This document shows positions 54,732 to 63,170 of a DNA stretch of 64,000 nt, piece by piece. The stretch comes from DATARH01 sp963734125 (GTDB lineage: Bacteria; Pseudomonadota; Alphaproteobacteria; ATCC43930; CGMCC-115725), in the NCBI GenBank assembly GCA_963734125.1, contig CAVTGB010000035.1, forward strand, positions 35,081 to 99,080, written 5' to 3'. The notes beneath the pieces are model-generated. The model searched no databases, was not told the DNA's origin, and was given only the letters and a program-made list of their open reading frames with translations. A program made the translations under genes and the position numbers. Each line of letters begins with the position of its first letter. The first letter of the stretch is position 1.

Positions 54732-55495
54732 GATCCGAGCGTCAGCCCGCCATCGACGATGATCGTCTGGCCGGTGATCATCGCCGCGCCGGCGCACAGG
54801 AAAAACACCACTTCGGCGATATCCTCGGGGCGGCAGGCGCGCTTCAACGGCGTCCGCTCGACCGAGGCCACCTTGCGGTCGGCCGGCCAATCCTTGTTCC
54901 ACGGGCTGTCGACAAAGCCGGGCGCCACCGCGTTGACCCGGATCTCCGGCGCGAGGGTACGCGCGAGGCTGCGCGTCAGGTTGATCAGGCCGGCTTTGCT
55001 CGTCGCATAGGGGATGCTGCTGCCGCTGCCCTGGACGCCGGCGATCGAGGCGGTGCTGCAAATCGCGCCCTTCGCCGCCTTCAACGCGCCGGCCGCGGCA
55101 TGGGTGCAGCGGAACGGGCCGATCAGATTGGTGTTGAGGATCGCCTGCCAGAAATCCTCGCTTAGCCGATCGAATTCGGCGAACGGGATCGGCGCCGGGC
55201 TGGCCGGAGTGCCGGCATTGTTGAAGAGAAAATCGAGGCGCCCCAGCGCGTCGATCGCCCGGCTCGTCATCGTTTCGGCCTCGCCCGGTTTGGCGACGTT
55301 GCCCGGCGCAGCGACTATGCGATGCCCCTCGGCTTTCAGCCGCTCGACCTGTTGCGCGCCGCGCGGATCCTCGGCCAGGTGATTGAGCGCGACCGTTGCA
55401 CCGGCGCGCGCGAACGCTTCGACCGTGGCTAGGCCAATGCCCGAGGCGCCGCCTGTGACAAGCGCGGTCTTGCCGGTGAGATCGGCGGTGATCAT
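54728..55495 (-). CDS. Short-chain dehydrogenase/reductase
   Basis: 255 residues, classical SDR. Cofactor loop TGGASGIGLATVEAFARAG; NNAG motif in FLFNNAGTP; catalytic Ser in STASIAGVQGSGS and the Y-x3-K pair in IPYATSKAGLINL; end IIVDGGLTLGS. NAD(H)-dependent oxidation of an unknown alcohol. First gene of the unit SDR-MFS-Mo hydroxylase, with four-base overlaps to MFS. Confidence 0.9.
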   Translation of the reverse strand: MITADLTGKTALVTGGASGIGLATVEAFARAGATVALNHLAEDPRGAQQVERLKAEGHRIVAAPGNVAKPGEAETMTSRAIDALGRLDFLFNNAGTPASPAPIPFAEFDRLSEDFWQAILNTNLIGPFRCTHAAAGALKAAKGAICSTASIAGVQGSGSSIPYATSKAGLINLTRSLARTLAPEIRVNAVAPGFVDSPWNKDWPADRKVASVERTPLKRACRPEDIAEVVFFLCAGAAMITGQTIIVDGGLTLGS

Positions 55496-55592
55496 GGCGT
55501 CGTCCCTCGCGGTGAATTAGCGGTGCGGAGATTGCGTCCCCGCCGCCCTCCCGGCAATGATAACGAAGCTCCGACGTCAAAAATACCGCGTT

Positions 55593-55662
55593 CCCGGCGA
55601 AGGCCGGGACCCATTTTGCGGCTTCCCGGCGGTTGATGAATGGATCCCGGCCTGCGCCGGGA
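55593..55662. repeat. Paired palindromic intergenic repeat
   Basis: Two hairpins facing each other: CCCGGC-gaag-GCCGGG at 55593-55608 and TCCCGGC-ctgc-GCCGGGA at 55645-55662. Located between the lpd stop and the SDR start. It has the look of the dispersed GC-rich palindromes of alphaproteobacteria and could also halt transcription of the bkd operon. Confidence 0.55.
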
Positions 55663-55674
55663 ACCGGTCATTCA

Positions 55675-57066
55675 TCACACATGGATCGCGTGGCCGAGGC
55701 CGAGGAGCGCGGCTTCGCCGACGGCTTCGCCCAGGGTCGGGTGGACGTGGATCGTGTGCGCGACATCCTCGAGCACCGCGCCCATTGCCAGGGCATGGGC
55801 GAATTCGCCAGCGAGCTCGGCGATCTGTCGGCCGACCGCCTGGATGCCGAGGATCTGCTGATCGTCGCGCCGCCAGACGATGCGGACAAAACCGCCGCCT
55901 GCACCGGCTTCCAGCGTCATCGCGCGCCCGCTGGCGGCGAACGGAAAGACCGAGACCGCGGCGTCGATGCCGGCGGAAGCGGCCTCGTCCGGCAGCATGC
56001 CGGCGACGACGATCTCAGGCTCGGTGAAGACGATCGCTGCGACCGAAGCGGGGTCGAAATGGCGGCGCTGCCCGGCGATGATCTCGGCGACCATCGCGCC
56101 CTGCGCCATCGCCCTGTGGGCCAGCATCGGTTCGCCGGTGAGGTCGCCGATCGCCCAGACCTTGCGCATCGCCGTCATGCACTGGTCGTCGATCTTGACA
56201 AACGGCCCCGCCCTATCGAGCGCCATGTCCTCAAGGCCCCAGCCCGCGGTCAGCGGCCGGCGGCCAACCGTCACCAGGATCTTGTCGGCGGGGAGCGCGA
56301 GGGGCCCCGCGGCGGTCTCGACCGCGAGGTGGCCCTCACCGTCGAGCCCCTTGACCGTCGCCCCGAGATGCAATTCGACCCGGGCGCGGGTGAGAGCACG
56401 TCGCACCGGCGCGGTCAGCTGGTCGTCGTAGCGCGGCAGGATGCGCTCGGCCATCTCGACGACGCTTACCGTGGCGCCCAATTTTCTGAAGGCAATGCCG
56501 AGTTCGAGGCCAATATAGCCGGCGCCGACCACGACCAACCGCTCAGGCAGCGCGGCGAGCGAGAGGGCCTCGGTCGAGGAGATGACCTTCCCGCCGAACG
56601 GGAGCCCGGGCAGCGCCACGGGCTCCGAGCCGTTCGCGAGGATGACATGCTCGGCGGTGATCGCGAGTGGCCCCGCGGCAGTCTCGACCGTGCAGCTCTT
56701 GGCGTCGGTGAAGGTGGCCCAGCCCTCGACGACTTGCACCTTGGCGCGCGTGAGGAGCCCGGCGACGCCGTTCGAGAGCCGGTCGACGATGCCGTCCTTC
56801 CAGGCGATCGTGCGCGCGAAATCGAGCCGCGGCGGCGTGTCGATCGCGATGCCGAGCGCGGTGCCGGTCGCGATGTCGGCAAAGCGGTCGGCGGCGTGGA
56901 TCAGCGCCTTCGACGGGATGCAGCCGCGAATAAGGCAGGTGCCGCCGAGCCGTTTGGCTTCGACCAGCACCGTGTCAAGGCCGAGCTGGCCGGCGCGGAT
57001 CGCCGCGACATAGCCGCCCGGCCCGCCGCCGACGACAAGCACCCGAGGTCGCAAGGTTTCCGGCAT
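55675..57066 (-). CDS. lpd: Dihydrolipoyl dehydrogenase (E3)
   Basis: 463 residues. FAD loop VVGGGPGGYVAAIRAGQLGL, redox disulfide in GGTCLIRGCIPSKALI, NAD loop VVGAGYIGLELGIAF, second FAD motif VWAIGDLTGEPMLAHRA, and the C-terminal HxxxxE in IHVHPTLGEAVGEAAL. It reoxidises the lipoyl arms of the E2 encoded upstream. It is separated from the E2 gene by 158 bases that hold a long inverted repeat. Last gene of the bkd operon. Confidence 0.94.
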   Translation of the reverse strand: MPETLRPRVLVVGGGPGGYVAAIRAGQLGLDTVLVEAKRLGGTCLIRGCIPSKALIHAADRFADIATGTALGIAIDTPPRLDFARTIAWKDGIVDRLSNGVAGLLTRAKVQVVEGWATFTDAKSCTVETAAGPLAITAEHVILANGSEPVALPGLPFGGKVISSTEALSLAALPERLVVVGAGYIGLELGIAFRKLGATVSVVEMAERILPRYDDQLTAPVRRALTRARVELHLGATVKGLDGEGHLAVETAAGPLALPADKILVTVGRRPLTAGWGLEDMALDRAGPFVKIDDQCMTAMRKVWAIGDLTGEPMLAHRAMAQGAMVAEIIAGQRRHFDPASVAAIVFTEPEIVVAGMLPDEAASAGIDAAVSVFPFAASGRAMTLEAGAGGGFVRIVWRRDDQQILGIQAVGRQIAELAGEFAHALAMGAVLEDVAHTIHVHPTLGEAVGEAALLGLGHAIHV

Positions 57067-57104
57067 GGTTCAGGCCCCCTCGGCACGACGGTGTCTCTGC
57101 GTGG

Positions 57105-57217
57105 TGCGTCCTTCGAGACGCCCGCGTTGCGGGCTCCTCAGGATGACGTACTGTTTGAATGTAATCAAATCGTTACGTCACCCTGAGGAGGCGCGGAGCG
57201 CCGTCTCGAAGGACGCA
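57105..57217. repeat. Long imperfect inverted repeat between E2 and lpd
   Basis: The left arm 57105-57150 (TGCGTCCTTCGAGACG ... CTCAGGATGACGTA) is matched by the reverse complement of 57174-57217 (TACGTCACCCTGAGGA ... CGTCTCGAAGGACGCA). The outer 16 bases and most of the inner 15 are identical; the centre of each arm is a small palindrome of its own (CCCGCgttGCGGG on the left). A 23-base A+T-rich spacer separates the arms. Transcribed within the operon it would form a long hairpin. Confidence 0.7.
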
Positions 57218-57224
57218 TGATTCT

Positions 57225-58529
57225 TCACGCGATGAACATGAGCGCCGGCTGTTCGAGGAGCTCCTTGATGCGCTGGATGAACGAGGCCGCCTCCCAGCCG
57301 TCGACGATGCGATGATCGAAGGACGATGAGAGGTTCATCATCCGGCGAATCGCAATCTGGCCGTCACGCACCACCGGGCGCAAGGCGATACGGTTGACAC
57401 CGACGATCGCGACCTCCGGATAGTTGATGACCGGGGTGGCGGCGATGCCGCCGAGGCGGCCGAGGCTGGTCAGCGTGATCGTCGACCCGGTCAGTTCCTC
57501 ACGCGAAGCCTTGCCGGCGCGCGCCGCGTCGACGAGCCGGCGCAATTCGCCAGCGCTCTGCCACAAATCGAGCGCCTCGGCGTGATGGACGACCGGCACC
57601 AGGAGACCGCCCTCGGTCTGGGTCGCGACCCCGACATTGACGGCCCGGTGGCGCTGCAACACGCCGGCTGCATCGTCGTAGCGGGCGTTGACCTGAGGAT
57701 GCGCCTCGACCGCGCTGACGATCGCGCGCGTCAGGAACGGCAGGAGGGTCAGGTGCTCGCGCTCCGGATAAGCGGCGTTGAGCTGGCCGCGCAACTCCTC
57801 GAGCGCGGTGACGTCGATCTCCTCGACATAGGAGAAATGCGGGATGTGCTGGTGCGATAGCTGGAGATGCTCGGCGATCGCGCGGCGCAGCCCGATGACC
57901 GGCACCGCCTCGACCCCGTCGCGGCGTTGGCGCGTCGGGGCGGCGGGCGCGGCGGGTGCAGCGGCGTAGGCGTCGAGGTCCTCGCGGGTGATGCGGCCGC
58001 CCGGTCCCGTGCCGGGGACAAATTGCAGCGCGATCCCGAGATCCCAGGCGCGCCGCCGCACCGCGGGCGAGGCAAGCGGCTTGTCGCCGGGGCGGCGGGG
58101 GGATGGTGTGCTGCGACCTTCCGCAGCCCCCACCCCTCCCTCCCCCGTGATCCCCGGGTCAAGCCCGGGGAGGGGAGGGTTAAGATTGGGCGGTGGCGCT
58201 ACGACCCTCGCCCGCACCGCGGGAGAGGGGGGACCGGCCGCGCCGGCGGCCGGTGGGTGAGAGCCTACTGCCGGGACGTTGCCCTCACCGGCCACCTCGA
58301 GCAGCACCAGCTCCGAGCCGACCGGGCGCTTTTCGCCGACCGCGCCGGTGATCGCGACGACGGTGCCGGCGACGGGCGCCGGCAATTCGACCGTCGCCTT
58401 GTCGGTCATGATGTCGACGAGCGGGTCTTCTTCGCGGATCGCCTGACCGGGCTTGACGTGCCAGCGGACGATCTCGGCCTCGGTCGTGCCCTCGCCGATA
58501 TCGGGGAGCTTGACGACGTAGCGGCCCAT
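57225..58529 (-). CDS. bkdB: Branched-chain oxo-acid dehydrogenase E2 (lipoamide acyltransferase)
   Basis: 434 residues. Lipoyl domain 1-80 with Lys44 in IMTDKATVELP; peripheral-subunit binding domain around 150-190 (LASPAVRRRAWDLG, GPGGRITREDLDAY); catalytic domain from about 205 with the end SSFDHRIVDGWEAASFI holding the active His and Asp. The transferase takes the branched acyl group from E1 to CoA. The linker, about residues 89-147, is odd: PPPNLNPPLPGLDPGITGEG is the translation of a palindromic repeat (58152-58170). Fourteen bases from E1-beta. Confidence 0.91.
   Translation of the reverse strand: MGRYVVKLPDIGEGTTEAEIVRWHVKPGQAIREEDPLVDIMTDKATVELPAPVAGTVVAITGAVGEKRPVGSELVLLEVAGEGNVPAVGSHPPAAGAAGPPSPAVRARVVAPPPNLNPPLPGLDPGITGEGGVGAAEGRSTPSPRRPGDKPLASPAVRRRAWDLGIALQFVPGTGPGGRITREDLDAYAAAPAAPAAPTRQRRDGVEAVPVIGLRRAIAEHLQLSHQHIPHFSYVEEIDVTALEELRGQLNAAYPEREHLTLLPFLTRAIVSAVEAHPQVNARYDDAAGVLQRHRAVNVGVATQTEGGLLVPVVHHAEALDLWQSAGELRRLVDAARAGKASREELTGSTITLTSLGRLGGIAATPVINYPEVAIVGVNRIALRPVVRDGQIAIRRMMNLSSSFDHRIVDGWEAASFIQRIKELLEQPALMFIA
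58081..58262. repeat. Palindromic repeat inside the bkdB linker
   Basis: CCCCGGG-tcaag-CCCGGGG at 58152-58170, flanked by CCCTCCCTCCCCC and GGGGAGGGG blocks and by CCCTCGCCCGCACCGCGGG (58205-58223). The sequence is of intergenic-repeat type, yet it lies in frame inside the E2 gene. Exact borders are uncertain. Confidence 0.55.
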
Positions 58530-58541
58530 CGCGGCGCGCCC

Positions 58542-59555
58542 TCAGCCTTGAAGCGCCCGGCGCAGCCCGTCGGCGACGCGCGCCGGCCCCGGGAAATAGG
58601 CCCATTCGAGGGCATGCGGATAGGGCGTGTCCCAGCCGGTGACGCGCACGATCGGGGCTTCGAGGTGATAGAAGCAGTGCTCCTGGACGAGCGCGGCCAG
58701 TTCGGCGCCGAAGCCGCAGGTGCGGGTCGCCTCGTGGGCGATGACGCAGCGCCCGGTCTTCTTCACCGATTGGACGATCGCGTCGAGGTCGAGCGGCAGG
58801 AGGGTGCGCAGATCGATGATCTCGGCGTCGATTCCCGCCTCCTCGGCCGCCGCGAGCGCGACATGCACCATCGTGCCGTAGACGAGGACGGTGACCGCAC
58901 CGCCGTCGCGCACGATCGCCGCCTGGCCGAGCGGCACCGTGTAATGGCCCTCGGGAACCTCGCTCTGCTTGTGGTTGGTCCAGGGCACCGACGGCCGGTC
59001 GGGATGGCCATCGAACGGGCCGTTGTAAAGCCGCTTCGGCTCGAAAAACACGACCGGGTCGTCATCCTCGATCGCGCTGATCAGGAGGCCCTTGGCGTCA
59101 TAGGGGTTGGACGGGATGACCGTCTTCAGCCCGCAGACATGGGTGAAGATTGCTTCGACGCTTTGAGAATGCGTCTGGCCGCCGAAAATCCCGCCGCCGC
59201 ACGGCGCGCGCACCGTCAACGGCGCCCAGAACTCGCCAGCCGAGCGATAGCGCAGCCGGGCTGCGGCCGAGATCAGCTGGTCGGTCGCCGGGTAGATGTA
59301 GTCGGCGAACTGCACTTCGACGATGGGCCTGAGGCCATAAGCGCCCATTCCGACCGCGACCGCGAGCATCCCGCCCTCGGCAATCGGCGCATCGAAGACG
59401 CGGCTCTCTCCATGCTTTTTCTGGAGGCCGTCGGTGACGCGAAAAACGCCGCCGTAAAACCCGACATCCTCGCCAAAGATGACGACATCAGGGTCGCGCG
59501 CGAGCATCACATCCATCGCCGAATTGAGCGCCTGGACCATCGTCATCGCCGGCAT
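58542..59555 (-). CDS. bkdA2: Branched-chain oxo-acid dehydrogenase E1 beta subunit
   Basis: 337 residues. MTMVQALNSAMDVMLARDP, FGEDVGFYGGVFRVTDGL (with the TPP-site Glu), FDAPIAEGGMLAVAVGMGAYG, RAPCGGGIFGGQTHSQS and the end GWDTPYPHALEWAYFPGP. The two-subunit E1 and the HSQS segment match the branched-chain rather than the pyruvate complex. Three bases separate it from E1-alpha; it is followed by bkdB. Confidence 0.93.
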   Translation of the reverse strand: MPAMTMVQALNSAMDVMLARDPDVVIFGEDVGFYGGVFRVTDGLQKKHGESRVFDAPIAEGGMLAVAVGMGAYGLRPIVEVQFADYIYPATDQLISAAARLRYRSAGEFWAPLTVRAPCGGGIFGGQTHSQSVEAIFTHVCGLKTVIPSNPYDAKGLLISAIEDDDPVVFFEPKRLYNGPFDGHPDRPSVPWTNHKQSEVPEGHYTVPLGQAAIVRDGGAVTVLVYGTMVHVALAAAEEAGIDAEIIDLRTLLPLDLDAIVQSVKKTGRCVIAHEATRTCGFGAELAALVQEHCFYHLEAPIVRVTGWDTPYPHALEWAYFPGPARVADGLRRALQG

Positions 59556-59558
59556 GTC

Positions 59559-60821
59559 TTAGACTCCCAATTCCTGGCGCTGGCGGCGCAGGTGCTCGGG
59601 CATCTCCTTGAAGACGTCGTCGAACATCGTCTTGGCGCTGAAATGCGGGCCCTGGTCGAGGGTGCCGTGGCGCTCGGCCTCGCGCGCCGCGTCGCGCACC
59701 TCGTCGGCGAGTTCGCCAGTCAGCTGCGTATGGCGCTCCGCCGACCATTCGCCGAGCCGCACGAGGTGGCGCGACAGACGCTCGATCGGGTCACCGAGCG
59801 GCCACAGCTTCCATTCGTCTTCCGGGCGGTAGCGGTTCGGATCGTCGCTCGTCGAATGCGGGCCGGCGCGATAGGTAAAGAGTTCGATGAGGGTCGCGCC
59901 GTGGTTGCCGCGCGCCCGCTCGGCCGCCCACCGGGTTGCGGCGTAGACGGCGAGAAAATCGTTGCCGTCGACGCGCAGGCACGCCAGGCCAAAGCCGATC
60001 GCGCGCGCGGCAAAGGTCGCCTCCTCGCCGCCGGCGACCTCCTGGTGCGAGGAGATCGCCCACTGGTTGTTGACGATATTGAGGACAACAGGGGCGCGGT
60101 AGACCGAGGCGAAGGTCAGCGCGTGATGAAAATCGGGTTCCGCGGTCGAGCCCTCGCCGATCCAGCTGACCGCGATGCGGCGGTCGCCCTTGTAGGCCGA
60201 GGCCATCGCCCAGCCGACGGCCTGCGGGAACTGGTTGCCGAGATTGCCGGCAAGCGAAAAAAACGAAGCGTCGCGCGCCGAATAAAGGACCGGCAGCTGG
60301 CGGCCCTTGAGGCGGTCCGCAGCGTTCGAATAAACTTGGCACATCATGTCCTGGAGCGGCCAGCCGCGGGCGATCAGGATGCCCTGCTGGCGATAGGTCG
60401 GGAACGCCATGTCGTCGGGCGCGAGGGCAAAGGCTTGGGCGACGGCGACCGCCTCTTCGCCGGTGCATTTCATGTAGAACGAGGTCTTGCCCTGGCGCTG
60501 CGCCCGCATCATGCGGTCGTCATAGGCGCGGGTCAGCATCATCGCCCGCAGGCCGCGCCGCAGCGTCTCGGGGTCGAGCTTGGGATCCCACGCGCCGACC
60601 GCGGCGCCATCATCATCGAGGACGCGGATCAGGTGATAGGCCAGCTCATGCGTCGCGTGCGCCGGCACGTCGGTCGCCGGGCGCTCGGTAACCCCGGCCG
60701 CATAACGCCGCACATAGCTGAAATCCGGCCGCTCGCCCGGCGCCGGGTGGTGCGGCGGAATGTGCAGCTTCAGCCGCGGCGCGGCGCTGCTGTCGGAAGA
60801 AGCGGGGATCGCTGTATCCAT
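59559..60821 (-). CDS. bkdA1: Branched-chain oxo-acid dehydrogenase E1 alpha subunit
   Basis: 420 residues, the longer alpha form of bacterial BCKDH. Landmarks: MMLTRAYDDRMMRAQRQGK, FPTYRQQGILIARGW, and the TPP motif from GEGSTAEPDFHHAL to VLNIVNNQWAISS; the phosphorylation-loop region THSTSDDPNRYRP is present as HSTSDDPNRYRP. It decarboxylates 2-oxoisovalerate, 2-oxoisocaproate and related acids and loads the lipoyl arm. First gene of the operon bkdA1-A2-B-lpd. Confidence 0.94.
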   Translation of the reverse strand: MDTAIPASSDSSAAPRLKLHIPPHHPAPGERPDFSYVRRYAAGVTERPATDVPAHATHELAYHLIRVLDDDGAAVGAWDPKLDPETLRRGLRAMMLTRAYDDRMMRAQRQGKTSFYMKCTGEEAVAVAQAFALAPDDMAFPTYRQQGILIARGWPLQDMMCQVYSNAADRLKGRQLPVLYSARDASFFSLAGNLGNQFPQAVGWAMASAYKGDRRIAVSWIGEGSTAEPDFHHALTFASVYRAPVVLNIVNNQWAISSHQEVAGGEEATFAARAIGFGLACLRVDGNDFLAVYAATRWAAERARGNHGATLIELFTYRAGPHSTSDDPNRYRPEDEWKLWPLGDPIERLSRHLVRLGEWSAERHTQLTGELADEVRDAAREAERHGTLDQGPHFSAKTMFDDVFKEMPEHLRRQRQELGV

Positions 60822-60865
60822 GGGTTCAGGACCGCAAGATCGGGAAGGCGTCTCAGGTCGTCATC

Positions 60866-61525
60866 CTACACGCTTTGCGTTCGGTGATGGTTCCCCGATG
60901 CGGAGCCCTTACCGACCAGCGCCGGGAACCCCGGGTAGTGCGCAGCGTGCCGACCGTCATGGCCGGCCATGCCGGGTTTGGTCAACAGGCCGCGGGGTGG
61001 GGCAAAACTGGTGATGCGCCGCTTCGGCCGCTCGTGCCAGCCGATATTGAAGGCCGCCAGCTTCGGAAAGAACTGCAACTCGCTATAGGGCAGGTGGTCG
61101 TGGATCCACCACGCCATCGCCTGCCACGGCGCGCCCGCCGCGTACCGGTCGGCGAACCACGGCACCACGATGCAGGCCATCGCGCCGATAAAGCCGTGCG
61201 CGTCGCGGCGGTCCCAGATATGGCGCGAGAAATTGCGCTCGTTCGAGCCGCAATTATTGTAATGCGCGTTGCCATAAGCGTTGACCGCCGGCGAGCGGTA
61301 GGCCGAGCGCACCGCGATCCGCCCGAACGTCGCCTGTAAGGGCTCCAGCAATTCCTCGCACAGCTGGCGGCCGGCCTCGATCGCAAGCTCGGGGTCGTCG
61401 GGGAGATTGCCGATGCCGTGGACGTCGGCGATCTCGCTGTGCAGAAAATCGCGCATGAAGAACGAGCGCGACAGCCGCGCGCGCCCAAAGGCTTCGGCGG
61501 TGCGAACCGAGCGCGGCGCTCTCAA
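60866..61525 (-). CDS. M15-type peptidase-like protein
   Basis: 219 residues. SFFMRDFLHSEIADVHGI, LCEELLEPLQATFGRIAVRSAYRSPAVNAYGN and SRHIWDRRDAHGFIGAMACI resemble the N-terminal half of VanY/M15 D-Ala-D-Ala carboxypeptidase-like proteins (RSxYRSPxVN), with candidate metal ligands His in RHIWDRRD and in WWIHDHLPYSEL. No signal peptide is evident. The start TTG 61525 overlaps the dehydrogenase stop (TTGA); ATG 61456 is the alternative. Family identification is moderate. Confidence 0.7.
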   Translation of the reverse strand: MRAPRSVRTAEAFGRARLSRSFFMRDFLHSEIADVHGIGNLPDDPELAIEAGRQLCEELLEPLQATFGRIAVRSAYRSPAVNAYGNAHYNNCGSNERNFSRHIWDRRDAHGFIGAMACIVVPWFADRYAAGAPWQAMAWWIHDHLPYSELQFFPKLAAFNIGWHERPKRRITSFAPPRGLLTKPGMAGHDGRHAAHYPGFPALVGKGSASGNHHRTQSV

Positions 61526-62379
61526 GACCGCCGGTCGCGCCAGCCGCCTTGCCCGCGGCCACCGATGAAGCCGGCGCGGACGCGCTGTTTGAGGAGGGCC
61601 GGCGGGCGGAAGCGTTCGCCGTAGGCTTCGAAGAGGATTTCCGAGGCTTGCAGACAAAGCTTCGAGGTCGTCGCGTCCATCAGTTCGAAGGGGCCCATCG
61701 GGTGGCCGAGGCCGAGCTTGCAGGCGGTATCGAGGTCTTCGGCGCTGACGACGCCCTCATCGACCAGGCGCACCGCCTCGTTCATGAAGGCGAGGAGCAC
61801 GCGGTTGACGGCGAAACCGGCGACGTCCTTGACCCGGATCGGCACCTTGTCGGCGTCGCGCATCAGGCGCATCGCGGTTTCGAGCGTCGCCGGCGCGGTG
61901 TCGAAGGCGGGAATCACCTCGACCAGCTTCATGCGCGAGGCGGGCGAAAAATAATGCGTGCCGATGAAATTGGGCCGGCGCGCCTCGCCGACGTGCGAGG
62001 CAAGGGTGGAGATCGGTATCGTCGAGGTATTGCTGGCGAAGATGCAGGAACCCTGGCAGATCTGGTCGAGCCTCTTGTAGGTCTCGGCCTTGACGCTTTC
62101 GTCCTCGAACACCGCCTCGGTGACGAAGTCGCAAGCCGCGAACGGGTCGAGCGCCACACTCGTGGTGATCCGCGACAGCGCCAACACCTTGTCCTCGGGC
62201 TTGAAAAACCCGCGCGGGATGCCGCGGTCGAGGACGCGCGCGAGGCGGTCGAGGGCGGCGGCGAGCCGGTCCTCACCGGTATCGGCGAGCACCACCTCGT
62301 GGCCGGCGACGGCGAAAACGAGCGCGATCTCCGCCCCCATCAGCCCGGCGCCGACAACCCCGATTTTTTCAGCAGCCAT
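61522..62379 (-). CDS. 3-hydroxyacyl-CoA dehydrogenase
   Basis: 285 residues from ATG 62379, preceded by GGAGGTGGCA. NAD loop IGVVGAGLMGAEIALVFA; catalytic segment SNTSTIPIS and FIGTHYFSPASRMKLVEVIP with the active His; NRVLLAFMNEAVRLVDEG and GLGHPMGPFELMDA end the C-terminal dimer domain. The length fits single-domain dehydrogenases of the PaaH/HbdH type. It oxidises (S)-3-hydroxyacyl-CoA and would act downstream of the branched-chain dehydrogenase in valine or isoleucine breakdown. Confidence 0.92.
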   Translation of the reverse strand: MAAEKIGVVGAGLMGAEIALVFAVAGHEVVLADTGEDRLAAALDRLARVLDRGIPRGFFKPEDKVLALSRITTSVALDPFAACDFVTEAVFEDESVKAETYKRLDQICQGSCIFASNTSTIPISTLASHVGEARRPNFIGTHYFSPASRMKLVEVIPAFDTAPATLETAMRLMRDADKVPIRVKDVAGFAVNRVLLAFMNEAVRLVDEGVVSAEDLDTACKLGLGHPMGPFELMDATTSKLCLQASEILFEAYGERFRPPALLKQRVRAGFIGGRGQGGWRDRRS

Positions 62380-62447
62380 TGCCACCTCCGTTCTCCCCCG
62401 CACCTCTTACTCCCTCCCCCCCTGAAGGCGGAGAGGGGCCGTATCGC

Positions 62448-63170
62448 TCAGCGCGCCGCGAACTGAGTCGCGCCGAACGTGTTCTCGCGCTCGACATCGG
62501 TGATCGGCCGCTGGCCCGGGCCGCCGGCCAGCACCGCGAGCCCGCGCTGCACCGCCGGCCGCGCCGCGATCTCGTCATACCAGCGCTTGATCGCCGGATA
62601 TTCGCCGAGATCGACATAGCCGCGCTCGTCGAACCGGGGCGAGGGTTCGGCGGCAGTGCGGATCCACGGGAAGGTGATAATGTCGGCCATCGAATATTCC
62701 TCGCCCGCCAGCCAATGCGACTCCTCGAGGCGGTGGTTGAGGACCCGGCTGAGCCGATTGACCTCATTGGTGTAGCGCTCGATCGCGTAGGGGATCTTGT
62801 CCTTGGCATAGGCCGCGAAATGGTTCCACTGGCCGAACATGGGGCCCACCCCGCCCATCTGGAACATCATCCATTCGAGGCATTTGTAGCGTCCGATCGG
62901 ATCTTTCGGGATCAGCCGGCCGCCGGATTTTTCCGATAGATAGATAAGGATCGCCGCCAATTCGAAGAGAGTGAAGGGCTTGCCGCCCGGCCCGTCGGGG
63001 TCGACGATCGCCGGGATCCGGTGATTGGGGGTGATCTTGAGGAACTCGGGCTTGAACTGGTCGCCGGCGCCGATATCGATCGGAATGACCTTGTAGGGGA
63101 GCCCAAGCTCCTCGAGCGCGATATGCACCTTGTGGCCGTTCGGGGTCGCCCAGGTAAAGACGTCGAGCAT
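62448..63170 (-). CDS. Glutathione S-transferase (YfcG/Ure2-like)
   Basis: 240 residues from ATG 63170 (a GTG three bases before is also possible). The thioredoxin-like N-domain starts MLDVFTWATPNGHKVHIALEE, with ITPNHRIPAIVDPDGPGG and FELAAILIYLSEKSGG (glutathione contact). The all-helical C-domain has FQMGGVGPMFGQWNHFAAYA and WLAGEEYSMADIITFPWI. YfcG-type members act as disulfide-bond reductases. It begins at the GNAT stop. Confidence 0.92.
   Translation of the reverse strand: MLDVFTWATPNGHKVHIALEELGLPYKVIPIDIGAGDQFKPEFLKITPNHRIPAIVDPDGPGGKPFTLFELAAILIYLSEKSGGRLIPKDPIGRYKCLEWMMFQMGGVGPMFGQWNHFAAYAKDKIPYAIERYTNEVNRLSRVLNHRLEESHWLAGEEYSMADIITFPWIRTAAEPSPRFDERGYVDLGEYPAIKRWYDEIAARPAVQRGLAVLAGGPGQRPITDVERENTFGATQFAAR

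Noticed and set aside
57867..60887. Open frame of 1006 codons on the plus strand opposite the bkd genes
   Set aside because: It is antisense to bkdB, bkdA2 and bkdA1, whose motifs are complete. Its composition (Arg/Gly/Asp-rich, no domain) is what the complement of high-GC3 coding DNA gives.
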